A stretch of DNA of 64,000 nucleotides from Opeltia flavorubescens (lineage: Eukaryota > Ascomycota > Lecanoromycetes > Teloschistales > Teloschistaceae): the NCBI GenBank assembly GCA_000442125.1, contig KE546968.1:1521795-1585794 (forward strand), given 5' to 3'. How positions within the stretch are numbered: the stretch's first letter is position 1; each line of letters starts with the position of its first letter. Both the position numbers and the translations under genes were made by a program. The notes beneath the pieces were generated by a model. The model was not told where the DNA came from and did not search any database. It saw only the letters and a program-made list of their open reading frames with translations. Below are positions 52,396 through 61,780 of the stretch, piece by piece.

Positions 52396-54078
52396 CTACT
52401 GTAGAGCACGTCGGTTTTGACTCGCTGATGCCCGCATCTGTCGAAGTTCGTCGAGGGTCTCATTGAGCCTGATCAGATACTTGGTCGATGCACTGTCCGG
52501 TTCGTCATCTTTTAGGCTTGGATGACGTCCGCCTTCATTGATGTAGCGGTTGCAATGGTCGTAGAACTTATTACACCTGATTCCGTGGTAGTATCCTGTA
52601 ATATATTCCTGATCTGGGTACTTGTAGTGAAGTTGGTACATCTCACAACTCGACAGCCCATTCGCATGCCGAAAGCCTTCTACGATATTGTCCCAGTTTC
52701 CGTCCGTGAGTATGAGGTGACACAGATCCAGGTGTTTCAGCCTCGGGAGGCCAAGAAATAGCAGAGTGACGAGCTCACGGTAGGAGGCGGATAATCCACG
52801 TAGTCTTAGACTGGTCAAATGCAGGCTCCACCATTCCGTGACAGGAGGGAAGACTTGGTGATAGTCGTAGAACCGTATACCATTTCGATATCGACATATT
52901 TCAAATGGAAAAACGAGTGAAAGCGTTCGTAGTACCGGCGCATCACGGAAAAGGGCCTGGAGGCCATCAAGACAAAATATGACATCCCCCGTCGAAAACT
53001 TTGCGCCAAGATTATCTGCGAGTTCGATCTCGAGGACTTGGATTCCTTTTAGAAGAGTATTCAGCTGTGTCCGAACGGGCCATCTGCTCAAGTTCCAAAA
53101 GGCAGGCGGAATCGTACCATCTGGCATTACTAATTTTGATGGCTGTTTTCTAGCAGACCTTAGCAAATGTATTACCTTGAAGGCCTCAAAGCTGCCATCG
53201 GAGATACCAAGCTTACGCAGCTGTGTGATGCCTGGATTAGCGGACGGATCAACCATGGTGTATGGCAGCAGTCGAGTGAGGGGCCAGGACCGAGCGACGG
53301 GTGGTGTCCCCAATTTGCTAGGTGCATCGGAATCTGCATCAATGAAAGCTTGGACCTCGACATAGACAGCTTCTTCTTCTTCTATATCCTTTTTCTGCAT
53401 GGCGACATTGCCTTTCTCGGTGCAATCATCATCATCATCATGCCAATCGCCCAGTAAACCGCTTTGGCTGTCGTTGGTGCTCTTGATTTCATTCTCCCTG
53501 CTTGTGGAGGCAAATGCATATGGTATAAAATACGCTCTCCATGCGCAGGCAATAGTCACCGACTCGAGTGTACCGATGGCTTCCAAACCCTTGCGAGCCC
53601 TGGCAAACCACCTCTTGCTGAAAAGATTCCTCTGTTCCCGCACCAATATCTTGTGATGGACTAAACCATCGGTCAACGTCAGATCACGACGAAATAGAGC
53701 AAGCACTTGCTGCTGAGACATTTTTTCATCGAGCTTCGTATATTCTGGCTCAAGTGCTTGGAATCCGTGGTCGTTCCGAAAGAAGCGCTGAGCTCCGATC
53801 TGCTCGAAAAGAGCCAAGAAGTATTGTTCTTGGCGTAAGTTGACGAATTGTGCTAGGTCATATACGACATGCCTGACTGATTGACTCAGGATGGGATGTT
53901 GGGTGATGCCGTCAAAGACCTCCATATCCTTATCGCGTGGAGAGATATGCACGGTTTTGAAATCGAGAACCTTGAGACCGAGTCCTGCCAGCTGTCTGCA
54001 AACGAGGCGAGCCTGCTTGACATCTTGATCTGGTAGGTTCCCAAGGATCTGAATTATCAGCTCATTCGGTAGGTCCAT
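52396..54078 (-). CDS. F-box protein, 560 aa
   Basis: Single-exon protein of 560 residues starting MDLPNELIIQILGNLPDQDVKQARLVCRQ, an F-box with the usual LP-x-E-x-I-x-x-I-L opening. The F-box covers about 1-42 and should bind Skp1 in an SCF ubiquitin ligase. The rest has Leu-rich strands in the C-terminal half (for example LTSLRLRGL, LKHLDLCHL) typical of fungal F-box/LRR-like proteins. An acidic loop with Asp and Glu runs interrupts the middle (about 205-240). The target cannot be inferred. Such genes are numerous and fast-evolving in filamentous ascomycetes. Confidence 0.85.
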   Translation of the reverse strand: MDLPNELIIQILGNLPDQDVKQARLVCRQLAGLGLKVLDFKTVHISPRDKDMEVFDGITQHPILSQSVRHVVYDLAQFVNLRQEQYFLALFEQIGAQRFFRNDHGFQALEPEYTKLDEKMSQQQVLALFRRDLTLTDGLVHHKILVREQRNLFSKRWFARARKGLEAIGTLESVTIACAWRAYFIPYAFASTSRENEIKSTNDSQSGLLGDWHDDDDDCTEKGNVAMQKKDIEEEEAVYVEVQAFIDADSDAPSKLGTPPVARSWPLTRLLPYTMVDPSANPGITQLRKLGISDGSFEAFKVIHLLRSARKQPSKLVMPDGTIPPAFWNLSRWPVRTQLNTLLKGIQVLEIELADNLGAKFSTGDVIFCLDGLQALFRDAPVLRTLSLVFPFEICRYRNGIRFYDYHQVFPPVTEWWSLHLTSLRLRGLSASYRELVTLLFLGLPRLKHLDLCHLILTDGNWDNIVEGFRHANGLSSCEMYQLHYKYPDQEYITGYYHGIRCNKFYDHCNRYINEGGRHPSLKDDEPDSASTKYLIRLNETLDELRQMRASASQNRRALQ

Positions 54079-54702
54079 GCTAGCGGTGATCTCGAGAGGT
54101 AGACGTTCCGCAGTTGATATCGCTGAGGATGATGTAGGTTAGAAGAAAGGTGAGACTTCAAGATCAAACACATATGTCTTGATTGATGTATCTGTCAGCA
54201 AAGGATGGCTTTCATAGGTCAATAGCCATCTCATTGACATAAAAAGGAGTCTAACTGTGCAGGAGTCAATCTGCTCATTGTCATTCCAGTAGAGGAAAAA
54301 GTAGATGGAGTAAGGCCGATTGCCGCAATGAGGATTGAAAGTTGAAGTAGCGAGAGGATCGTTTGTTGTTTTGGGCTATCAGGCCCCACGATACCTTCAT
54401 ATAAAACTCTGCTATGTGATGAAATGCTCACTTGTAACTCTCATTACTAGAATCTTCATCAGCCTAACTGTACGCACCACCACCTCAAAGACTAGCGCCT
54501 TCAAATATATCTTCCACGAAAGTTCACGAAATCCGGTGCAATGCCAAAGGGCTGATGAACAGAATGGAATTACCTATACTGTATAATGAACCACAGACTG
54601 TTCGACACGCACCCCGGGTATCATTCATTACCACTCGCTAGAACAAATGAGATTCGTGATCAAACCACAATCATTCCGCATGAACCCAAGCAAATATCTC
54701 AT
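54079..54702. other. Intergenic region
   Basis: 624 nt between the start of the F-box gene and the 3' end of LST4, both minus strand. It is AT-rich; a frame at 54231-54431 begins at GTG and is not supported. Confidence 0.5.
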
Positions 54703-57700
54703 TCATGAGACCACCGACACGGGACCAACACCTCTCAACCACTTCCGTACCCCTTCCCTCAACGTACTGTCTGGCGGAAACCCGTTCTCCCCATCCCTCA
54801 CCGGCTCACCGCTGATATGCCTCGCTCCACTTCCTCCAGCATCCTGTTCAGCCTGCACACTTCTTACCACTTCTTCTAAAGCACCTAGGACGACTTTCTT
54901 GCATTCGCTCTTCGGAACCTCGAGTGCAAATTTAGGCATGTTCTCCTGGCTGGCGGACGACGCGTGCAGCTCGTTCTGTGATTTGACTCTCTTTTGGCCC
55001 CGGGATTTTGTAGAGCGAGACGGTGAGGGTGCGCGAGATGGAGCACGGGACTGGACTCGGGAGGAGTGACCGCTTTGCGCGAGGACGCGCTCGACAGCGT
55101 CAATAAGGATTGGATCCATATCCATCACTGCTTCCTCGACAATTCGCTCTTCCGTGCTTTGCGTTGCTGATTCGGAATCAGTCCACAGAGGTCCAGTCGA
55201 GTCCGGTTTCTGGGCCTTTGGCCGCCGTTGAAGGCACAGCCGCGTGATTGAGAAGTTTGCTGTATCTGCTACCAAAGATGTTCCTACTTGTGTCCAGCCA
55301 TTGTAATCGCCGTTATTCGAGCTTGTTCGTTTAGTTGGCAGTTGATAAGCTGCTTCGGCTTTCATCCCCTCTTCAATGTCACTTCTGAGACCTTCATATG
55401 GGTTGACTGCTTGCAGAATGAACTCTTGGTTATACTCTTTCAGCCAGCCAGCAACATGTGTGGGTGACTCGGACATGCGTGACGTGCGCTCCTTGCTCGG
55501 CGAACGCGTGTAGACAGACGAGTGTTCATTAAAGCTGCTCGCTGCCGTGTGACTTTGGCCGGTTGAACCAATGGAAGACCCGAAAGAGGATGAGTAGGAG
55601 TATGATGTGGGCAATTGAACATCAATGACACCATCACTGTCATCTACACAAAGCTTAACAGGTATATTCTCAGCCTTTGGACGTTCGGGGATGGCTCTGG
55701 CTTGCGTCACAGATGCACTGGAGCTAGCTTCTTCATGATCGACCGCAAAATCGAGGGTTTGACCTGGATTTGAAGAGGTCGGTGGATATTGATCTCCATG
55801 ACGACTTGGGCGCCTGGTCTGATTTACCACCTCCGCTTCTTCCACCATCCTTTCCAATGTCCCTGCTGAACTTGATTGGCCAGGCATCTTGGTCACACCA
55901 GATATTCCTAACCCCTCAGCAGAGCGAGAAAAGGATTCACTGTCATCAGTAGATGACTCTCTTCTGCTGCTCCAGAAGCCACTCATCATACTTCCCCATC
56001 GACCGAAGGATTGCGACGTAGTGCTAGAATTACTATGATCGTTGCTTTCTGAACGGTGAAGAGTATGCTGGAGAGATAGAGAAGCCAGGCTTCCGCTACT
56101 TCCTGGCCTTGGCGCCGGAGTCGTACCCATAAGTGGGTCATGGGCAGCATTTGAGAAATGTGCTACTGGGACAGCGGTCTCAGGGGCGATCGTTGACGTT
56201 GTAGTAGTGCTGCTCTTGCGCGTATCTCCACCACTAGTTACGATGGGTAGTGCAGGCGTCATGATTGATCTAGCGTTCGATGCTCGTCGAGAATGTCTCC
56301 CAGATTTATTTAGTGCTACCGAGTCGTCGTCTTTGTTAGGCCCAATTTCTGAAGCGGCAAAGCTTAAGGATCTCGTGTGTAATGCTGTGGAACTTTGAGA
56401 AGATCGATTCCCTCTTTGCCGTCGATTGATTGTACGGCGCAATGACATCTCTCGTAGAAGAGGGATACCTGATGGTGGGGACTGAGACATAGACGTGCCT
56501 GTCCGGGTAAATCTTGGAGTCAGCAGCATTTCTTGCGTCTGCTGAGTTGCACTCGGAAGGAATGCAGAGAGCAGAAAAATCAAGCGTCTTGCAGCCATCT
56601 TATTTGTTGATATGATTACGGTCTGCTGTCGACCAATCGGGGCAGTAGGCTGTCGCTTTTCAGATTTATGCCGACAATGACGGGTACGTAAGCCATCCAG
56701 TGAATCCAGCCAATCGGTATGTGACCCCAAGAATACGGTTAGAAGATTGAAGAAGAAGAAATTTTGCTCTCGACTCCCAGCCCATCTTCCAACCCAGCGG
56801 GCTTCCTCTCTCCAAACGCCCCATCGACCTTGACCAGTAACGACACGTTGAGTACGAAGGACAGCGGCGACTCGCCTTCCGAAGGTGGAGATCTCTTGTC
56901 GGATATCTTCACGAGTTTGTAAGGCATCCGCAGGGAGTTGAATGAGCCTCTGAGACGGCTGCCTTACTTTCTTGATAGGAGACATCGCTCGATCATTGGC
57001 AACCTTAGCGAAAGCCGTTGGAGACGAGTTCGCCAAGGGATGTATAGACGTGAGATCGATGCTGGTCAAGAGAGTCAAGATCTTGTTCCGAACCTTTACT
57101 TCAAGAGAGGCCATGAGTTTTGTCAATAAGGTCCAATGGAATAAGACCTGTTCAATATCACGATCCGCACCGCATAGTAAACCTTCGGGAGCTTTTGCTT
57201 CTGTCCATTGACTGTCATTTGAAAAGTTCACTGGCTCAGTTGAATCGGGTGACACTGGCGATGTTATCTGGGAAGCTAAAGGACCACCATGCTGTGAGGC
57301 CAACGGCAATCGTAAAAAGAGCGAAACTGCGTAAGCTGGACACTTGAATTGTTTGGCGCTAGCAGTCTCACTGACATTCGACGGCCGCCTAGGGCCTTGG
57401 AAATCTTGGGCCTGGACCTCTGGCTCTGTGGATGGATGTTGTGTATGGGGACGAACCTTCTCTAAAAGTGGACTCAACGGCTCAGCTGGATCAACTGTAA
57501 AGAGTCTTGTGATCAGGACGGAAGCGTTCTGCGATCGCGGCGTGTTTGCCTCAAGCCTTTCTGCAGGTGCAGAGGCAGACATCATATGAATGCTGTCGGC
57601 AGTTGTTGACCTAGTCAAAGGTGTTCTCCTGCGACCGTTGGGTTGTACTAAGCCTGCCTCAGAGGACAATGGGCTGGTATTGCTCCGGGTCACGTCCCTC

Positions 57701-58446
57701 CCTACGGTATTCCCAGGAGGCCTCACGTGGAGTTTGGTTCCTGATACCAAAGGCAAACCCGTCGAACCAAACATGCAGCCAAGCAAGGCCTCGACCTCTT
57801 CTTTTCCTTCCCGTGCTTTTCGGCTCTGCAGTGTTTCCCCATCACTCGTGACTGGCCGAGCATTTGACCGTCGGAATCTTGGGTTGCCAAAGGCGCCTTT
57901 CGGTTCAGGTGCTGGCGTAGCTGCTAATGGAGATGAGCGCTCCAAGGGCGGTGCTTGAGTGGCTCGTCCAATTGAGAAATAGCGGGTATGTTTGCTTCTT
58001 GTAGAGGATTCAGGCGAAGTGTCTGTCTTCACTGAAGGTTGATGAACGTCACCATTGGCGGCCCCCCTCGTTTCCGTGGGACTACCTAAGCGTCCAGTGG
58101 GTAGAGATGGTGGAGGATGGGTGTCAAATAGAACCTTGGCTTGCTGTGAGAGATTGCCATCCTGGGCGATGATAATCCTAATGTCACGAGGGCTTTGAAT
58201 ATCAAGTCCGCCACGGTCGTCGAAACTGCTCGCCGCCGAGACCAGCGACAAAGGATTTCCGCTACGAAGAGGGTACACTTGGTCTAGAGACTGTTGTAGA
58301 GCGGTGTAGTCGGGGTAGAGAAGGTCATAGGTGTGGGATTCTTCGGTGACTGACTGAAGATGTGGGGTTCGGGAGGATTGCGATGACTGGGAGGATGCCG
58401 TAGCGAACAAGCGATGGATCCCAGAAACGTTGAACTCTGTGAACAT
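54703..58446 (-). CDS. LST4: Folliculin-interacting protein, Lst4/FNIP family
   Basis: Single-exon protein of 1247 residues. An N-terminal FNIP region includes LQSVTEESHTYDLLYPD (about 30-46) and SPRDIRIIIAQDGN (85-98), the first strands of the longin domain. A mid-domain around 575-650 has FFFNLLTVFLGSHTDWLDSL and MAARRLIFLLSAFLP, typical of fungal FNIPs. The rest is Ser/Pro-rich and disordered, with a shorter folded stretch at 970-1170. In yeast Lst4 pairs with Lst7 (folliculin) as a GAP for Rag GTPases at the vacuole and links amino acids to TORC1. The start at 58446 fits the usual N-terminus. Family call from motif order; DENN details are not verified. Confidence 0.84.
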   Translation of the reverse strand: MFTEFNVSGIHRLFATASSQSSQSSRTPHLQSVTEESHTYDLLYPDYTALQQSLDQVYPLRSGNPLSLVSAASSFDDRGGLDIQSPRDIRIIIAQDGNLSQQAKVLFDTHPPPSLPTGRLGSPTETRGAANGDVHQPSVKTDTSPESSTRSKHTRYFSIGRATQAPPLERSSPLAATPAPEPKGAFGNPRFRRSNARPVTSDGETLQSRKAREGKEEVEALLGCMFGSTGLPLVSGTKLHVRPPGNTVGRDVTRSNTSPLSSEAGLVQPNGRRRTPLTRSTTADSIHMMSASAPAERLEANTPRSQNASVLITRLFTVDPAEPLSPLLEKVRPHTQHPSTEPEVQAQDFQGPRRPSNVSETASAKQFKCPAYAVSLFLRLPLASQHGGPLASQITSPVSPDSTEPVNFSNDSQWTEAKAPEGLLCGADRDIEQVLFHWTLLTKLMASLEVKVRNKILTLLTSIDLTSIHPLANSSPTAFAKVANDRAMSPIKKVRQPSQRLIQLPADALQTREDIRQEISTFGRRVAAVLRTQRVVTGQGRWGVWREEARWVGRWAGSREQNFFFFNLLTVFLGSHTDWLDSLDGLRTRHCRHKSEKRQPTAPIGRQQTVIISTNKMAARRLIFLLSAFLPSATQQTQEMLLTPRFTRTGTSMSQSPPSGIPLLREMSLRRTINRRQRGNRSSQSSTALHTRSLSFAASEIGPNKDDDSVALNKSGRHSRRASNARSIMTPALPIVTSGGDTRKSSTTTTSTIAPETAVPVAHFSNAAHDPLMGTTPAPRPGSSGSLASLSLQHTLHRSESNDHSNSSTTSQSFGRWGSMMSGFWSSRRESSTDDSESFSRSAEGLGISGVTKMPGQSSSAGTLERMVEEAEVVNQTRRPSRHGDQYPPTSSNPGQTLDFAVDHEEASSSASVTQARAIPERPKAENIPVKLCVDDSDGVIDVQLPTSYSYSSSFGSSIGSTGQSHTAASSFNEHSSVYTRSPSKERTSRMSESPTHVAGWLKEYNQEFILQAVNPYEGLRSDIEEGMKAEAAYQLPTKRTSSNNGDYNGWTQVGTSLVADTANFSITRLCLQRRPKAQKPDSTGPLWTDSESATQSTEERIVEEAVMDMDPILIDAVERVLAQSGHSSRVQSRAPSRAPSPSRSTKSRGQKRVKSQNELHASSASQENMPKFALEVPKSECKKVVLGALEEVVRSVQAEQDAGGSGARHISGEPVRDGENGFPPDSTLREGVRKWLRGVGPVSVVS

Positions 58447-58955
58447 GTTGGCTGACGGAGTATTTGAACGTCTTCTTCAAGATTCGGTCTCGGAGTAGGC
58501 GTCGCCAAAGTGGTAGTCTGAGCGAAACGCGCTTTGGTATGAAGGCAAAGATCAGTCAAGGACTGGCGCCACAGGAGGATGGTGACATATTGCCAACTTG
58601 CCTGCCACGGCTGAAAAGATATCAACCGCGCCGAGTGGCATTGATTCAGTTTGTGAAGTAGAAGTGAAGCCCAAGGAGCTCGTTGCCTTCGCAAATATGA
58701 TGGGTGTTGCTCTTCATGGCTTCACCGCCATTTCTCCCGCACTTCCGCTCGGCAACGGTTACGCTTTCCCATTTTGGGGTTGGTGCTTCCGAGAATCACT
58801 CGCCGCCTTGCTGTCCACAGGGCTGAGCTTTCGACATCCATGATGTAGACCTTGAGTAATGCGATTAACCGAATTGTGACAGGATCAAGAGTTCACTGCG
58901 GTGCTTTCAGAACACAAGGACAAGATGTTCTGACATTTTTGCGGCAGTCGCATCC
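58447..58955. other. Intergenic region, promoter of LST4
   Basis: 509 nt between LST4 and the short-chain dehydrogenase, both minus strand. A minus-strand frame at 58284-58694 has no ATG in context upstream of LST4 and is not supported as an extra exon. Confidence 0.5.
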
Positions 58956-60162
58956 TTATGAAGTAGAAGTACTCTTGTAAGGCAAATGTCCCAATTTGTC
59001 TCGCAATATCTGCTCGCTCAAGCGCCAAAGATTTTCACCCAGCTCAACATCCTTTGCTTGCTTAGACGGGTCTTCAACTTTGCGGTCGGGTACAATCTTT
59101 GTGTCATGTATTAGTTCTCACTGTCGAACAATACCAAGGGATAGACTCACGTATTGGCCCTGCATTTTCTCCTTGACAACATCATCACTGGTTGCGGCAA
59201 AGAGCGCTGGTCGGCACCCCCCGTCCACTGGATCTTTCAGGAATGGCCTTACAGCTGTGACCCCTATTTTCCCCATGACTCCGTATGCGTCCACTGCTTG
59301 TTCTTGCTGGTCTGTGTTCACTCCTCCTGGGTGTACCGCTAGGACCCACGGACCTGTCTCTTTTGGGCTTTGAAAACCTGGCTGATTTTCATCCATTCTT
59401 CGCGCCATAGCCCGGACGATGAGTACCTGGGCAAGCTTTGACCTGGCGTACAGGTTCATCGCCCCAAGATCGGTGTTGATCTCGGGTACGTCGGTGAATG
59501 TTGTACTTGAGGGACAGCCGCGATGAAATTCGGAGGATTGAAGGACTAGACGGGAATTCGGTGTAGCTTGAAGGTTGGGCCAGAGCATCATGAAAAGGAG
59601 AAATTGGGAGAGATGGTTGACTTGGAAATGGGAGTCTGAAAGCATAAGTCAGCATAGATCGAAGAATGTCCTGGTCATCGTGGATCTTACCAAGATCATT
59701 GGTCGTTTCATTGTAATTTCCAACGCCCTCCCCAGCGTTGCAGATGAGCTGACCTTGTTAGCTAGACACCGACTCTTCGATAGGTCGAGTCTCGTACTGC
59801 ATCTATCTGTTTCTCACTTTGCATCTGCTTGGCAACACTCTCCGTTTGCTTGAGATCTTTCAAGTCCAATTGCGTCCATTGCACTTTACTTGTGTCTCCA
59901 TATTCCTTCAACTTCTCTATTGCTTCGTCGGCGTGCTCCTCTTTTTGTGACAGAATTATGATTTTAGCCGGGCTGTGTTGTAGCAAATGTGCAACTATTC
60001 CGAACCCGATGCCAGCTGTGCCTCCTGTAATTACGTATACCTTGATGTTGACCAGATTAGCGTCTTGAAATGGGCATAAGGCTCCCTGTTACTTACTTTC
60101 CCGTTCAAGTCTGGAATGTCATTATTAGGATCGAACTTGTTACCAGTGAGGATGGATACCAT
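58956..60162 (-). CDS. Short-chain dehydrogenase/reductase
   Basis: Five exons on the minus strand, 60162..60097, 60040..59798, 59748..59691, 59635..59151 and 59096..58956, give 330 residues with introns of 49 to 56 nt. Classical SDR motifs are in order: NAD(P)-binding TGGTAGIG (about 27-34), LICNAG (104-109), the catalytic Ser in the LQSSEF strand (about 156-157) and Y185-x3-K189. A long C-terminal part ending in LGENLWRLSEQIL is usual for the retinol-dehydrogenase-like subgroup. The splice sites are firm because NAG and the N-terminal cofactor site appear only after joining. The enzyme reduces or oxidises a carbonyl or alcohol; substrate unknown. There is no signal peptide. Confidence 0.92.
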
Positions 60163-61780
60163 TTTGCTGATATCGATGTCACGGTTGTAGGGATAATTAC
60201 CACGGGCCGTAAAGATTTTACTTTTGATAGGGTTCCAGGCGTTAGATCCTAGTGTTTCAAAGCAAAGATTTTTTTCAAAGATTGAAAAGTCGTGACGGAT
60301 GACCACATAATGATGACGTCAAAGGAGAGCTGTTAAGGCTTTATTAGTACCGTAGATGTTTCAAATCGCACATTGATGCCCGTGATACTGTGTAGTTCCA
60401 AAAAGATGAAATATATCAGGTTGATCCAATGAAGAGGTCATAAAAGATTGGCTTTCAATCATAACAAGAAAACTTGTAAGCCGTGTCCACCTAGCAAAGG
60501 CTTCTGCAGCATCTGGGTATACCATTTTAACTACTCAAATGATGATATGACGGTACTTAGATATAGCCTCTGTCTGGTGGGATAATCTGATTCCCTCTAT
60601 CGATAATAATTATCAAATTGAACGTTAGACCCTAATCACCAGCCGCAAGCGAGGACGCTCTCCCGAGATATCTCAAATGACCCGAAACTAGTCTTAAACA
60701 ATTGTACACATGGCACCTATGATATGAGGTGTACCAGGGTCCCGCTGGCCATTACCAGGCATCGGGTACATTTGAAATGAATATACACGAAGCATCATCG
60801 GCGAAATAGCATCTACTTCTAAGACCGAATGATTGTGTCTCGCATGCGTTGGCTGCTTTGGAATACCTTACGTGCGCTGTAGGGGTTTTGGAATTCTTGA
60901 ACACTGTAGAAACTTACACATAGGGTATGTATACCCGTTCTGGCTCACGGCTGAAGAGACAGTATAAGCACTGCCTCTCCTTCTAATCCATTGCGGCAAC
61001 TGCACGCTTGGTAGATTAGATTTGGTTTGTGGCGGTGGCTCAACTTATGAGGCTTGACTCTTTTCCGGCGCGTGTGGAAAAGGGCCGAAAGCCCAGAAAG
61101 GCAGTTTCAAGAGCTCGCGAGCCAGTCATCTCAAGCATTTGATTGCGCATAGGCCTTCGACGAGCAGCGGTAACATGATACATGTCTGAAGCATGGCCCT
61201 GGAGGGTGAGAGGCAACGGCCAAGGGTCCAGCTGGGCAGGGATCTGTATCTGTGATCTTTAGGGCGTGCAGAACCGGGAAAGGAAGCAAAACCTTGTTTT
61301 TCGGTACCCAATTCCTTGCATCTAGTCGGTCGTTCCACCAAGTTCTAGATGCCCACCAGTGGCAGAGAGCCACAGCTGCATAGGTACAACTTGCGGCCGC
61401 ATACATCTCCATCTGCTGATTTAAGAAGCGGGGAAGAGTATCCGATAGACATCAAGAAGCCGTCGAAGCCTCCTCAATATTCTTCAACATCTTTGATCAT
61501 TTCCCTTTTCGTGTACGAGGAATAACCTCGAATTGGAATTTGGGTTGTCGATCGTCGCGTCTGCGTCACAACTAATCTCAGAATAACCCGATCTGTACCA
61601 GAGCAAGGAAATTACAGGCGCTAAGCTTTCTACTGGCATCCATCAATTTCACACTTCACCCCGTCAACAACGGAACGATTAATTGAATTCCTCTCTCCGC
61701 CCTTCTCGTCATCTTTGGCCATACGCGACAAGAACTTCAAGCTCTTTTCTAAGAGCTCCTGTATGGTCTGAGCAGCCATC
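60163..61780. other. Intergenic region
   Basis: About 1.6 kb, the divergent space between the dehydrogenase and the Csc1-like gene. AT-rich to neutral, with frames at 61126-61412 and 61630-62013 (minus strand) that are short or antisense to coding exons. I see no gene. Confidence 0.5.

Noticed and set aside
58284-58694. Upstream exon of LST4
   Set aside because: The frame has no splice site joining it to LST4 and the existing ATG already gives the family's N-terminus.
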